Shown here piece by piece: positions 24,119-32,703 of a stretch of DNA of 44,950 nucleotides. Both the position numbers and the translations under genes were made by a program. The notes beneath the pieces are model-generated. The model did no database searches and was not told the origin of the DNA. It saw only the letters and a program-made list of their open reading frames with translations. Positions within the stretch are counted from its first letter, which is position 1, and each line of letters begins with the position of its first letter. Source of the DNA: Oscillospiraceae bacterium (GTDB lineage Bacteria > Bacillota > Clostridia > Oscillospirales > SIG627); NCBI GenBank assembly GCA_015064635.1, contig SVRV01000021.1, positions 1 to 44,950 on the forward strand, written 5' to 3'.

Positions 24119-24820
24119 TTAATTGATTCTTACGGGTGTAAAATGGCGAAAATCGGCAGAAACCAGCTCCATTTCCACTCCCCCCGCACTTTTTATGAGC
24201 TGTGATTCACGCACTCCGTGGAGATGCCCGTAGTAAAGACGCTTTATATTATGACGGACAAGTACCTCCAGAATCGGTGATGTTTCGTCACCCGGAAGTA
24301 TTACAGGATAGTGAGAAAACGCCACAAGCTCACGCTCTCCCGTGGGATTCAGCTTTTTTGCCTCCTCAATGGACAGCTCAAAACGTATTGCTTCTCTTGC
24401 TATTATTTTTCTGTCCTCCTCCGAGGGGGATGATTCACAGCACCAACCTCTTGACCCACATATGACAAGATTTTCGGCAATACAAGCGGTATTGTGCAAA
24501 AAGCTTATGGTGTCAAATTCATTTTCCTTCACAAACTCCGACAGCTTTTTCATACTCTGCCACCAATAGTCGTGATTGCCCTTCATTATTATCTTTTTAC
24601 CGTTAAGGGAATTTATGAAGCGGAAGTCCTCTGTCGCTTCCTCCACGTTCATTGCCCATGAAATGTCGCCGGGTACTATCACGGTGTCCTCGGGAAGCAC
24701 CATATAGTTCCAGTATTCAAGAAGCCTTTCAACATGGTTGTCCCAAAGAGAGCCGAAAACGTCCATGGGCTTGTTTGTGGAAAAAGACAAGTGCAAATCC
24801 GCAAGTGTAAAAACAGACAT
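24119..24820 (-). CDS. calcineurin-like metallophosphoesterase
   Basis: A 233-residue cytoplasmic protein with the phosphoesterase metal-site series: ADLHLS (residue about 7), GDISW (about 52), GNHDYWW (about 81), a later SHYPV and the C-terminal GHLHG. Residue pattern and length match the YmdB-unrelated family often annotated serine/threonine phosphatase-like; the substrate is unknown. It stands alone between tig and a repeat-rich gap. Confidence 0.85.
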   Translation of the reverse strand: MSVFTLADLHLSFSTNKPMDVFGSLWDNHVERLLEYWNYMVLPEDTVIVPGDISWAMNVEEATEDFRFINSLNGKKIIMKGNHDYWWQSMKKLSEFVKENEFDTISFLHNTACIAENLVICGSRGWCCESSPSEEDRKIIAREAIRFELSIEEAKKLNPTGERELVAFSHYPVILPGDETSPILEVLVRHNIKRLYYGHLHGVRESQLIKSAGGVEMELVSADFRHFTPVRIN

Positions 24821-24841
24821 ATCGTTCTCTCCTTATGTTAT

Positions 24842-25112
24842 CTTACGGTGTGTCTTTTGGGTGAGACCGAAAAGGCAAGGGATAAAATATAATATAAATC
24901 AATTTCCAAAAATAATTGACTTAAAATATATGTTATCGTCCTCTTTAACAATTTTTCAAGGTAAAAATCCTTCGGATTTTATTAATTGCCTTTTCTTTTG
25001 TCCCTCCCTCGCACTGCTGTACATAAGTACAGCGACGGCTTCGGGATGAACAAATCTCCCTCCAAAACTCCCACCTTTTGGGGTTTCAGGCACGGTGTGA
25101 TTTTTGGGGGTA
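24842..25112 (-). repeat. structured dispersed repeat, copy B2 (inverted)
   Basis: Reverse-oriented relative of the 254-bp form. Inner hairpin GCTGTAC-ATAA-GTACAGC (25016-25033, plus strand), outer stem 24999-25008 with 25043-25052. Against copy B1 the inner stem differs at two positions on both arms, with pairing kept. A second hairpin AAAATCC-TTC-GGATTTT lies at 24964-24980. The rest of 24821-25326 holds only the tandem and palindromic repeats listed next. Confidence 0.78.
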
Positions 25113-25116
25113 AATA

Positions 25117-25160
25117 ATTGATAGTTGAAAATTGATAATTGAAAATGATTGTTGAAAACT
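25117..25160. repeat. 14-bp tandem repeat
   Basis: ATTGATAGTTGAAA is followed by ATTGATAATTGAAA and a more diverged third unit. Confidence 0.7.
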
Positions 25161-25201
25161 GTTTTCTTCAATTTTTTATTAATTATATTTTTCGGGAGAG
25201 C

Positions 25202-25238
25202 CCGAGAGGGGACTTTTTTTAAAAAAGTCTCATCTCGG
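25202..25238. repeat. imperfect palindrome, REP-like
   Basis: CCGAGA...GACTTTTTT pairs with AAAAAAGTC...TCTCGG. It resembles the palindrome at 22070-22103 in inverse orientation. Confidence 0.6.
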
Positions 25239-25326
25239 ATAAAAAAACATTCAAAACTTCCTTTTTTAAAACAAATGCATAAAACGTGCATTTGCTTCAA
25301 ATACTATTCTCCGAAAGGAGTGATAA

Positions 25327-25512
25327 ATGATGAGTGAATGCAAAACACAGGGTTGCCACGGCAAGCACAATGAAGGTATTTCATGCATGGTAAAGAACTG
25401 CGCTTACCACGAAGGTACATGCTACTGTAACGCCAAGGAGATAAGTGTAGGACCTTCTCACGCAGGCACAAGTGCAGATACAATCTGCGCAACCTTCAAG
25501 CCCAGAGATTAA
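25327..25512 (+). CDS. DUF1540 domain-containing small cysteine-rich protein
   Basis: A 61-residue protein with eight cysteines, including CKTQGC, SCMVKNCAYH and CYCNAKEI, and the closing TSADTICATF pattern of DUF1540. These small proteins, widespread in Clostridia, probably bind a metal through the cysteines; function unknown. AAAGGAG (25314-25320) precedes tandem ATG codons; ATG at 25327 or 25330 are both possible. The stop codon overlaps that of thrC, which converges from the other strand. Confidence 0.85.
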   Translation: MMSECKTQGCHGKHNEGISCMVKNCAYHEGTCYCNAKEISVGPSHAGTSADTICATFKPRD

Positions 25513-26987
25513 AACGCAAGAACCTCGTTTGCCATTTCGGTTTTTTCAATAGATTTATTGAATCTGATCCGCTTCTCGTGTAATTTTACAAGGGGAAGCG
25601 GAATCTTTTTGCCCGAATAAGCCTCAAGCTCCTCGGGTGCAAGCACTGCTTCAAGCTCGCACTTCTTTCCAAGTGCCTCAATTACAGAGGATGCGAACTT
25701 GTAGGGGCTGGCTGTGGATACAACAAGCACCTGTTCACTGTTTCCTGCCTTGATATAATCGTTTGCACACTTCATTGCAACAGCTGTATGTGTGTCGATG
25801 AGATAGTTGTAGGTGTCGAAAGTAGCCTTGATAGTGTCGGCTGTCTCCTCCTCTGTGGTGAAGCCTGCCGCAAAGCCTGCCTTAACTGCTGACTTCTGGT
25901 CGGCTGTAAGGGTATACTTGCCCTCGTTTTTGAGTGCTGACATATACTCGGCTGTTCCCTCCTCACCCGAAACAAGGCTGAGAAGTCTTTCAACATTTGA
26001 GGAAACAAGGATATCCATTGAAGGGCTGATGGTTGTAAAGAACTCACGGTTCTTGTCGTATACGCCCTCCTCGATGAAATCGGTGAGAACAGAGTTCTTA
26101 TTTGAAGCGCAGATAAGCTTCTTTACGGGGAGTCCCATTGCACGGGCAAGGTGAGCGGCAAAGATGTTACCGAAGTTACCTGTGGGAACAACCACGCTTA
26201 TTTCGTCGCCAAGCGCTATTCTCTTCTCCTTAACCATGTCGCAATAAGCAGAGAAATAGTATGCAACCTGAGGAACAAGTCTGCCCCAGTTGATAGAGTT
26301 TGCACTGGAAAGGAAGGTGTTCTTTTCAAGGAGCTTGGTTGCAATTTCCTTTGATGCGAATATTTCCTTAACACCTGTCTGCGCATCGTCAAAGTTGCCC
26401 TTTATTGCAACAACATTAACGTTTGAGCCCTCCTGGGATGCCATCTGAAGCTTCTGCATTGCACTTACACCGTTTTCGGGGTAATATACCATGATTCTTA
26501 TCTTATCTACGTCACGGTATCCCTCAAGCGCCGCCTTACCGGTATCACCCGAGGTTGCAACAAGAATGAGAGCATCGTTCTTTTCGCCGGTCATCTTGAG
26601 AGCTTCCGAGAGAAGCATGGGCATTATCTGAAGTGCCATATCCTTGAAAGCACAGGTAGGACCGTGCCACAGCTCAAGGACGTCAATTTTATCGTTAAGT
26701 GAATAAATGGGAGCAGCTCCGCCTACAAAGCGCTCTGCTGAAAATGCCTTCTCACAGATTTTGCGAAGTGTTTCGCTGTCATAATCGGTGAGATAAAGGG
26801 AGAGCACCTTAAACGCACGTGCGCTATATGTGTCCTCAACCATTCCCGAAATAAAATCAAGGTCAATCTTGGGAATCGAGGTGGGCATATAAAGTCCTCC
26901 GTCCTCCGCAAGTCCTCTCTTTATCGCCTCGGCTGAGGTGAGATAATTCTTTGAGCCTCTTGTACTCTTATACATCAAGTTTTCCAT
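25509..26987 (-). CDS. thrC: threonine synthase
   Basis: A 492-residue PLP enzyme converting O-phospho-homoserine to threonine. N-terminal MYKSTRG with YLTSAEAI, the PLP-lysine motif HGPTCAFKDMALQ (near residue 112), and the phosphate-binding VATSGDTGKAALEG. Length fits the longer bacterial/yeast class. AAAGGA lies eight bases before the ATG. It overlaps the end of yraN by 13 bases at the end of a run that starts with lepB. No other threonine-pathway gene is in the window. Confidence 0.95.
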   Translation of the reverse strand: MENLMYKSTRGSKNYLTSAEAIKRGLAEDGGLYMPTSIPKIDLDFISGMVEDTYSARAFKVLSLYLTDYDSETLRKICEKAFSAERFVGGAAPIYSLNDKIDVLELWHGPTCAFKDMALQIMPMLLSEALKMTGEKNDALILVATSGDTGKAALEGYRDVDKIRIMVYYPENGVSAMQKLQMASQEGSNVNVVAIKGNFDDAQTGVKEIFASKEIATKLLEKNTFLSSANSINWGRLVPQVAYYFSAYCDMVKEKRIALGDEISVVVPTGNFGNIFAAHLARAMGLPVKKLICASNKNSVLTDFIEEGVYDKNREFFTTISPSMDILVSSNVERLLSLVSGEEGTAEYMSALKNEGKYTLTADQKSAVKAGFAAGFTTEEETADTIKATFDTYNYLIDTHTAVAMKCANDYIKAGNSEQVLVVSTASPYKFASSVIEALGKKCELEAVLAPEELEAYSGKKIPLPLVKLHEKRIRFNKSIEKTEMANEVLAF

Positions 26988-27436
26988 CTTCTATATCCTT
27001 TCTCATAAATAAATGCATTTTCTATATGGTTAATTTCGGGTGTCTCACGGTTTAGAAACACCTCTATTACATCAAATCGGTATTCTTCATTCAGTTCAGC
27101 CATACCGAATTTTATAAACGGGATTCTGTGATTGACAAACGCTTTTGCTGCCGCTTTCATGTTTTTTTGCTTTTCAAATGTGACCGCCGCCGCAGGTCGC
27201 TTATAGTCCTCTGCCGCATCGCTTGCCGTAGTTTTTACCTCCACAAAAGCAACCGTTTCGTTTTTCATAACAATTATATCTATTTCGCTCTTGCCGTATC
27301 GCCATTTTCTTTCGAGTATTAAATATCCGTTTTCCTCCAAGTACTTCACAGCAAGGTCTTCACCCTTATCACCCGTTTTTTGCTTTGAAGTTCGCTTATC
27401 GGACTTCTTCCCGAATATTTTAGACAGAAGCTTCAT
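26975..27436 (-). CDS. YraN/UPF0102 family protein, predicted endonuclease
   Basis: A 153-residue protein with the restriction-endonuclease-like core: [17 protein letters not shown] (about 22-38), [11 protein letters not shown] and VAFVEVKT, giving the E-D-ExK set of metal-binding residues. UPF0102 proteins commonly neighbour rnhB, as here (17-base overlap), and are thought to act on recombination intermediates or other DNA, without firm proof. A C-terminal extension of about 25 residues goes beyond the usual about 120. Confidence 0.88.
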   Translation of the reverse strand: MKLLSKIFGKKSDKRTSKQKTGDKGEDLAVKYLEENGYLILERKWRYGKSEIDIIVMKNETVAFVEVKTTASDAAEDYKRPAAAVTFEKQKNMKAAAKAFVNHRIPFIKFGMAELNEEYRFDVIEVFLNRETPEINHIENAFIYEKGYRRWKT

Positions 27437-28028
27437 CGCCGATTATCTTCTTCAAGAAGCTTCTTCGATGCTCGGGGCAGGGCCCAAGCCTTACCACAGC
27501 CTCACGGTGCATCTTTGTTGGGTATCCCTTATGCACAGCAAAGCCGTACTCGGGATATTTTTCGTCCATTTCAAGGCAATATCGGTCACGAGTAACCTTT
27601 GCAAGGATAGACGCCGCCGAAATGGAAGGCACCAGGGCATCGCCCTTTATAACCGTAGTGACGGGCAAGTCAAAGCCTTTGGCACGGTTTCCGTCAATGA
27701 CGAGATGCTCGGGACGAACACAAAGTCCCTCCTCGGCACGCTTCATGGCAAGCATTGTAGCACCTAAAATATTGTATGTATCTATCTCCTCGGGGGAGGC
27801 CGAGGCAATGGAATAAGCTATTGCTTTTTCCTTTATTATATCGAAAAGCTTTTCTCTTTTCTTTTCGGATATTTTTTTTGAATCGTTAAGCCCTTCTATC
27901 TCCAGCCCGTAGGGAAGAATGACCGCCGCCGCAACAACGGGTCCCGCAAGAGGTCCGCGCCCCGCCTCGTCAATTCCTGCGGAAACTATATCGGAGGATA
28001 AAAGGGTATCGTAATAGTCCCAATTCAT
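27420..28028 (-). CDS. rnhB: ribonuclease HII
   Basis: A 202-residue enzyme that removes RNA from RNA/DNA hybrids. Signature [14 protein letters not shown] at residues about 18-31 supplies the first Asp-Glu pair; a third catalytic Asp lies in LVIDGN (near residue 112) and a fourth in [16 protein letters not shown] precedes the ATG. It overlaps yraN downstream; upstream, the expected neighbour rbgA is separated by a repeat-flanked DUF559 gene. Confidence 0.96.
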   Translation of the reverse strand: MNWDYYDTLLSSDIVSAGIDEAGRGPLAGPVVAAAVILPYGLEIEGLNDSKKISEKKREKLFDIIKEKAIAYSIASASPEEIDTYNILGATMLAMKRAEEGLCVRPEHLVIDGNRAKGFDLPVTTVIKGDALVPSISAASILAKVTRDRYCLEMDEKYPEYGFAVHKGYPTKMHREAVVRLGPCPEHRRSFLKKIIGDEASV

Positions 28029-28068
28029 AGTTACTCCTTAAGCATAACGCTGTGTATTATGCAATGAT

Positions 28069-28156
28069 ATCCGTCTTCAACGGATGAAATTCACCTTCGG
28101 TGAATGAAATGTTGTCTTTCGACAACGTTAGGGTTGAAAACCTTCGGTTTTCTTCC
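28069..28156. repeat. array of four short hairpins
   Basis: Consecutive hairpins at 28069-28085 (ATCCG/CGGAT), 28089-28105 (ATTCACC/GGTGAAT around TTC), 28111-28126 (GTTGTC/GACAAC around TTTC) and 28136-28152 (GAAAACC/GGTTTTC around TTC). The first three are joined by GAAAT or GAAAT-like linkers. The last is the dispersed hairpin also seen at 19636 and elsewhere. Confidence 0.75.
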
Positions 28157-28229
28157 ATAAGATTGGGTAAGAAAACCAATTTGCAGATTTTGCCTTTCTT
28201 TGCAATCTAATATAAATAATAGAAAATTT

Positions 28230-28601
28230 CTAATTTTCCATATTTCCAACAACCAACTCATGATTATCAAGAATATCTTGACAAACACTTTCAAACCTTC
28301 TGTGGATATCCAAATTGGTATATCTAAGAACTTTGATTCCTAATCTATTTAGATATTCATCTCTTATTCTGTCGCTTTCTACGCCCTCATCTTCATAGTG
28401 TTGCGAACCATCAAGCTCAATTGCAATTTTTGAAGATGCAATATAAAAATCCACAATATACTTTCCAATAACCTTTTGACGGTTGACTGTAACCGGAATC
28501 TTTTTTAAAAAATCATACCATAAATGTTTTTCTTCTTTTGTCATGTTTACTCGCAACAATTTAGAATTTATGGTTAATCTCGGGTTACTCGTCTCATTCA
28601 T
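28230..28601 (-). CDS. DUF559 family protein, Vsr-like endonuclease fold
   Basis: A 123-residue protein. NMTKEEKHLWYDFLKK near residue 20, GKYIVDFYIASSKIAIELDG near residues 45-65 (with Asp and Glu positioned as in the very-short-patch-repair/restriction-endonuclease fold) and SDRIRDEYLNRLGIKVLRY are typical of DUF559. Biochemical function is unproven. It is flanked on both sides by repeats (28069-28156 and 28685-28840) and splits the usual rbgA-rnhB neighbourhood, suggesting it arrived as an insertion. The gene is AT-richer than its neighbours. Confidence 0.85.
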   Translation of the reverse strand: MNETSNPRLTINSKLLRVNMTKEEKHLWYDFLKKIPVTVNRQKVIGKYIVDFYIASSKIAIELDGSQHYEDEGVESDRIRDEYLNRLGIKVLRYTNLDIHRRFESVCQDILDNHELVVGNMEN

Positions 28602-28684
28602 TTCTCTAAATCACCTTTTTAAGAATCCGACTTCACATCTCATCATTTAGCTTTTCCCATGATGAAAGGTGGACTGCATACACT

Positions 28685-28840
28685 TTTTAGCCTTCCCCTC
28701 GAGGGGAAGGTGGGTTGCGAAGCAACTCGGATGAAGTGGAGCGCAAGGGAATACGTCTTATTTCAATAGAGTGCGACTTTGTTATCTGCCACCTCATCAG
28801 TCACCTTCGGTGACAGCTTCCCCTCAAGGGGAAGCCTTTG
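28685..28840. repeat. MITE-like element with about 50-bp imperfect terminal inverted repeats
   Basis: The left arm (28685-28739) has a CCTTCCCC-TCGA-GGGGAAGG palindrome, then a TTGC/GCAA hairpin and GATGAAGTGG. The right arm (28789-28840) is its inverted relative: CCACCTCATC, a TCACC-TTC-GGTGA hairpin and GCTTCCCC-TCAA-GGGGAAGC. Similar elements are abundant in gut Clostridia from memory. The right end abuts the rbgA stop codon at 28841. Confidence 0.75.
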
Positions 28841-29695
28841 TCACTCTAACGTCACTCTACCTATAACGCCTTTTCGGAATTCATCAAGCAGCATCGTGGA
28901 GCATCGGTCAAAATTGACCTCTCCGCCCTTTGACAAAATGCCTCTCTTCCGTCCGATAAGCTCGAAAATATCGTATCCGTCAAGGTCTTCTATCTCCTCG
29001 GCATCCAATCCGTAACGCTCGCATAAAAGTGCGGGATAGCGTTTTTTCAGCCTTGCACAGAGCACCATTGCAATTTCGTCCTTTTGCAAAACCGTGTCCT
29101 TTATAGCACCGGTTATAGCAAGGTTTTCTCCGATTGTACGGTCATCAAACTTAGGCCAGAGCACACCTGGCATATCAAGAAGGTCAAGCCCGATAGAGGT
29201 CTTTACCCACTGCTTGGTGAGAGTGACACCGGGACGGTTTTCAACATTGGCAGCCTTTCTTCCGCAAAGCTTGTTTATAAGGGAGGATTTCCCGACATTT
29301 GGAATTCCCAGCACCATAGCCTTCAGCGTTCTTCCATGCATTCCTTTATCGTTATATCTTTGTATCTTTTCGGCAAGTACCTTTTTTACTTCCTCTTCAA
29401 GCTCGCCAAGCCCCTTTCCCGACACGCAATCGGTAATAATGAGCACACGCCCCTCTGAGGCATATTTTTTCTTCCATCGATCGGAAGCCGAAGGGTCAGC
29501 AAGAGAGCTCTTGTTGAGAAGTGTTATTATGGGCTTTGTGCCCGCAAGCTCTTCCAGGTCGGGATTCTTAGAGCTTTTTGGGATTCGTGCATCGAGAAGC
29601 TCTATCACAACGTCTACAAGGGGCAGGGACTCGGATATCAGCCTCTTTGTTTTAGCCATATGGCCGGGAAACCACTGTATTACATCTGACGGCAT
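28841..29695 (-). CDS. rbgA: ribosome biogenesis GTPase (YlqF)
   Basis: A 284-residue circularly permuted GTPase for late 50S assembly. Motif order is G4 (LLNKSSLAD, residue about 60), G5 region, G1 (GIPNVGKSS, about 130), then G3 (DMPGV, about 185). The N-terminal WFPGHMAK is typical. The start overlaps the lepB stop codon as TAATG, the usual lepB-rbgA pairing. The gene ends right where a MITE-like repeat begins, with a doubled AGAGTGAC across the end. Confidence 0.95.
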   Translation of the reverse strand: MPSDVIQWFPGHMAKTKRLISESLPLVDVVIELLDARIPKSSKNPDLEELAGTKPIITLLNKSSLADPSASDRWKKKYASEGRVLIITDCVSGKGLGELEEEVKKVLAEKIQRYNDKGMHGRTLKAMVLGIPNVGKSSLINKLCGRKAANVENRPGVTLTKQWVKTSIGLDLLDMPGVLWPKFDDRTIGENLAITGAIKDTVLQKDEIAMVLCARLKKRYPALLCERYGLDAEEIEDLDGYDIFELIGRKRGILSKGGEVNFDRCSTMLLDEFRKGVIGRVTLE

Positions 29696-30270
29696 TACTC
29701 AACCACTCCAAAATCCGGAATAAGTCTCAAAAGTACTTTTCCAATTATATATTTCTCCTCTACCGTGCCAAGCACACGGCTGTCCGAGGAGCCGTTACGG
29801 TTGTCTCCCATAAAGAAGACATGTCCCTCGGGGACCTTGCAAATGTATCCTTCTGGGAAGGTGGGCACCGACATATAGGGACGTCCCGCCGCCTCGTATT
29901 TCTTTCTCATTTCTTCAACATAGGGCTCATCGAGGAGCTTTCCGTCAACAAAAACCTCCCAAGTGTAAGGATTTATTCTGACTTCCTGACCGCCCGTTGC
30001 AATAACACGCTTGATGTAGGGTCCCTCCGAGCCGTGATTTATGCCCGAAACGTCAACAACCACTACGTCACCCGTTTTCGGTGTGTACCCGATGCTTGAT
30101 ATTATAAGGCGGTCTCCGTTGTGAAAGGTCTCCCTCATGCTGTCCCCCGATACGGTTACGAATTTCACAAAGAAAGTGAAGATTATAACCACGGCGGCAA
30201 GTGCCACAAGGAAGGTCTCTATCCACTCATAGAGGGATTCTATCGCCGATATTTTTTTCTTTTTTTCCAT
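29695..30270 (-). CDS. lepB: signal peptidase I
   Basis: A 191-residue membrane protease. One N-terminal helix (about 17-37), catalytic Ser in SGDSM (near residue 43), catalytic Lys in YIKRVIATGG (near residue 88) and the MGDNRNGSSDSR box. It cleaves signal peptides outside the membrane. Coupled to rbgA downstream; 46 bases downstream of a zinc-ribbon gene on the same strand. Confidence 0.96.
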   Translation of the reverse strand: MEKKKKISAIESLYEWIETFLVALAAVVIIFTFFVKFVTVSGDSMRETFHNGDRLIISSIGYTPKTGDVVVVDVSGINHGSEGPYIKRVIATGGQEVRINPYTWEVFVDGKLLDEPYVEEMRKKYEAAGRPYMSVPTFPEGYICKVPEGHVFFMGDNRNGSSDSRVLGTVEEKYIIGKVLLRLIPDFGVVE

Positions 30271-30316
30271 TTTCAGATTCCTTTCCGAAATGAATTATTG
30301 TCCAACTTATGCTCAA

Positions 30317-31072
30317 TTATCTGAGCTCAAGCTCATCCACTTCTGCCAATTCGATAATATCGGCATCGGTACGTGAGCGAAGCACACGCCTTGCCTGGCA
30401 TTTATCGCAGGAAAGCTCTATTGTATCATATCCCACGTCTATTATGAATTCACCTTCGCCCGCTTCACAGTCGCACTTGATCTTACCCGTTTCGTCAAGC
30501 TCCTTTATTATATAAAGCATCTGACTTGTTACAACCGCGTCGGCGTACTCATATTCATCATATTTCTCATTGTTGGGATTGCACTCATGACAGTCGCAGT
30601 CATGGTCGTGATGGTCATGACAATGGCAGTCATCGTCATGGCAGTGCTCTTCAAAATTGTGGAAAAGACCGTTTTCGTCATCAAAATCATCTTCCTCAAG
30701 GTCACGCTCGTCAAGAATCTCCATAAGCTTCTGAAGCTCCTTGGTATTATCGTTGACCGCCTTGATTACTCTCGCCTTTTCACCAATAAAGCAGGTGTCA
30801 AGCCCAGATGCCGAGCATTCGAGAACAAAAATCTCGCTACCGAAGAAGGTGGATGCCGAAACCTGATAGGGGTGTGAGTTGGGACAGGCAACGCAGGGCA
30901 CATTGAGAGAAACCGTGTCTCTTGCCTTTATATAATTTATTGTCATAACCGAGTCGCCGCAGCTGCATCTGATGTTCGCCTCTCCGCCCGAAAGAGCGAA
31001 AATGCTAAGCTCACCAATCATCGCAACACCGCAGGAAGGACATCGGTATGCTACCGTAATTTTATCTTTCAT
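30317..31072 (-). CDS. zinc-ribbon protein with His/Cys/Asp-rich insert, function unknown
   Basis: A 251-residue cytoplasmic protein. The N-terminus has CPSC (residues 11-14) and a CSC pair, like a zinc ribbon, followed by CVACPNSH. The middle is acidic, leading to a dense metal-ligand stretch (HCHDDDCHCHDHHDHDCDC). The C-terminal part has KCDC and SCDKC. The motif set suggests two zinc ribbons bracketing a flexible metal-binding loop. I know of similar Clostridia proteins without assigned function. It sits upstream of lepB in the same direction, behind an 8-oxoguanine glycosylase. Confidence 0.7.
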   Translation of the reverse strand: MKDKITVAYRCPSCGVAMIGELSIFALSGGEANIRCSCGDSVMTINYIKARDTVSLNVPCVACPNSHPYQVSASTFFGSEIFVLECSASGLDTCFIGEKARVIKAVNDNTKELQKLMEILDERDLEEDDFDDENGLFHNFEEHCHDDDCHCHDHHDHDCDCHECNPNNEKYDEYEYADAVVTSQMLYIIKELDETGKIKCDCEAGEGEFIIDVGYDTIELSCDKCQARRVLRSRTDADIIELAEVDELELR

Positions 31073-31121
31073 AGTTACCTCCGAGAATTAAATAATACAA
31101 GCATTTCCGTAGTGCATCGCA

Positions 31122-31955
31122 TTACAGAAGATATCTTTCGTTATAAAACAAATACTGTTGAGCGACTCCGCCCCATATACCAAGGTCGGGGATGCCGTCA
31201 AAATATTTGGCAAATACCTTTTTCATCCAGACATCAATAGGCACCGTGTCAAGCCTTGCAAGTCCGTAAAGAAGCACGCAGGCAGCAACCTTCGGTCCGA
31301 CACCGTGTACCTCGCAAAGCATCTCCCTTGCCCTATCGGTATCGGCTTCAAGAAGCGCTTCCTCGGAAAGTGAGCCTTCCTTAACACGACGTGCCGCATC
31401 AAGTATGTATTTTACCCTGAAGCCGAGCTTACATTCACCAAGTCCCGTTTCTCCCGCATCAAGCAATGCTGCGGCTGTGGGAAAGGTGTAGTAGGTTTCA
31501 CCGTCAACCGGGAAAGGCTCGCCGAAGCGCTCGCATATGGTCTTTACGTTCTTTTTTATTCTGGGGATATTGTTATTTTGAGAAATTATAAAGGAAATAA
31601 GTGCCTCAAAAAAATCCTGCTTTAAGATTCTGATACCGAAGCCGCTTGAAACAGCCGCTTCCAGTGCCTCACGGCTCCTTCCTTCAAAGGCGGACACAAA
31701 GGAATCCGACATTTGCGTATAGGAATTGTTGGGGTCGAAAAACAAATCCGTTTTTTCTCCTCCGCTGGTGAAATACTCAATTTCGCCCACCGAGTCCTTC
31801 AAGCCGACACGTATCAGCTCACCGCCCGCAATACCCTCTATGAAGCCGTCCTTTTCGTCAAAGCGAAAGCACTGACCGCAATCAAAGGTCTTAACGGGGG
31901 AAAAGAGGTCGGAGGCTGGTATTTTTATTTTTCTGTTTAAAATTTGTCTGTCCAT
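31122..31955 (-). CDS. 8-oxoguanine DNA glycosylase (OGG family)
   Basis: A 277-residue base-excision enzyme. An N-terminal OGG-type domain (FDCGQCFRF near residue 24) and a helix-hairpin-helix-GPD domain: ISFIISQNNNIPRIKK, CKLGFRVKYI (with the likely catalytic Lys), HGVGPKVAACVLLYG, and VPIDVWMKK carrying the conserved Asp. It removes oxidised guanine from DNA and nicks the strand. The order of domains is that of OGG1 rather than MutY or Nth. Confidence 0.9.
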   Translation of the reverse strand: MDRQILNRKIKIPASDLFSPVKTFDCGQCFRFDEKDGFIEGIAGGELIRVGLKDSVGEIEYFTSGGEKTDLFFDPNNSYTQMSDSFVSAFEGRSREALEAAVSSGFGIRILKQDFFEALISFIISQNNNIPRIKKNVKTICERFGEPFPVDGETYYTFPTAAALLDAGETGLGECKLGFRVKYILDAARRVKEGSLSEEALLEADTDRAREMLCEVHGVGPKVAACVLLYGLARLDTVPIDVWMKKVFAKYFDGIPDLGIWGGVAQQYLFYNERYLL

Positions 31956-31965
31956 AATTTTTTAG

Positions 31966-31994
31966 TTGATTATATTTCAAAAATGTGTTACTAT
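31966..31994 (+). promoter_or_regulatory. promoter of the DUF6062 gene
   Basis: TTGATT (31966-31971), 17 bases, TACTAT (31989-31994). The ATG is at 32026 behind GAAAGGAT. Confidence 0.65.
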
Positions 31995-32025
31995 TATTAA
32001 AAAGCTTTAACGAAAGGATAACTTT

Positions 32026-32703
32026 ATGGAAAAAATATACACAATTCCCGTCAACGATGCCTTCAATATTCAGGACGGCTGTCCCTTTTGCAGAATGTAT
32101 GATACTCTTGAAGCAAACGAGCTTGACATAATACTGGGTGCATCAATGATGGAGCCAGATATAAGAATAGAAACAAACAAGAAAGGTTTCTGCCGTGAGC
32201 ACTATGAAAAGATGTTCACTATGAAGAACCGACTGGGTCTTGCTCTTATGATGGAAAGCCATCTTGATGAGCTGATAAAGGGTGTCAGCTCAGGCTCACT
32301 TTTCAAGGACAAGCTCACCTCGGCAAACGATTACCTTTCATCCCACTCAAACACCTGCTACGTTTGTGACAGAATTGAGAATAATTTTTCAAAGATGATA
32401 GAATGTGCGTGCATCATGTGGGAAACAGAGGAGGAATTCCGTCGCAAATTCGAACAGACTCCCTACTTCTGCGTGCACCACTACACACGCATGTTGAAAA
32501 CCGCATCCACCTTCATTTCAAAGAAGAAGAGAGGCGATTTTTACGCCGCAGCCTCGGAAATCGAAAACGCATACCTCAAAACTCTGCGTGACGATGTTTC
32601 CTGGTTCTGCAAGAAATTTGACTACCGCTACGACAGCGAGCCCTGGGGCAACTCAAAGGATGCCGTAGAGCGTGCTATCAAGAGCATTTATCACAAGGAC
32701 TGA
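32026..32703 (+). CDS. DUF6062 family protein, cysteine-rich, function unknown
   Basis: A 225-residue cytoplasmic protein. CPFC near residue 19 with FCREHYEKM downstream, and CYVC near residue 112 with FCVHHYTRML downstream, form two similar CxxC...CxxHY halves, suggesting an internal duplication with one metal site each. The pattern fits DUF6062, a Clostridia family without known function. It has its own promoter and converges on rex with a 13-base overlap of the 3' ends. Confidence 0.8.
   Translation: MEKIYTIPVNDAFNIQDGCPFCRMYDTLEANELDIILGASMMEPDIRIETNKKGFCREHYEKMFTMKNRLGLALMMESHLDELIKGVSSGSLFKDKLTSANDYLSSHSNTCYVCDRIENNFSKMIECACIMWETEEEFRRKFEQTPYFCVHHYTRMLKTASTFISKKKRGDFYAAASEIENAYLKTLRDDVSWFCKKFDYRYDSEPWGNSKDAVERAIKSIYHKD

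Noticed and set aside
28069..28156. Hairpin series considered as a CRISPR array or retron RNA
   Set aside because: The units are different sequences without constant repeats and spacers, and no cas or reverse transcriptase gene is near.
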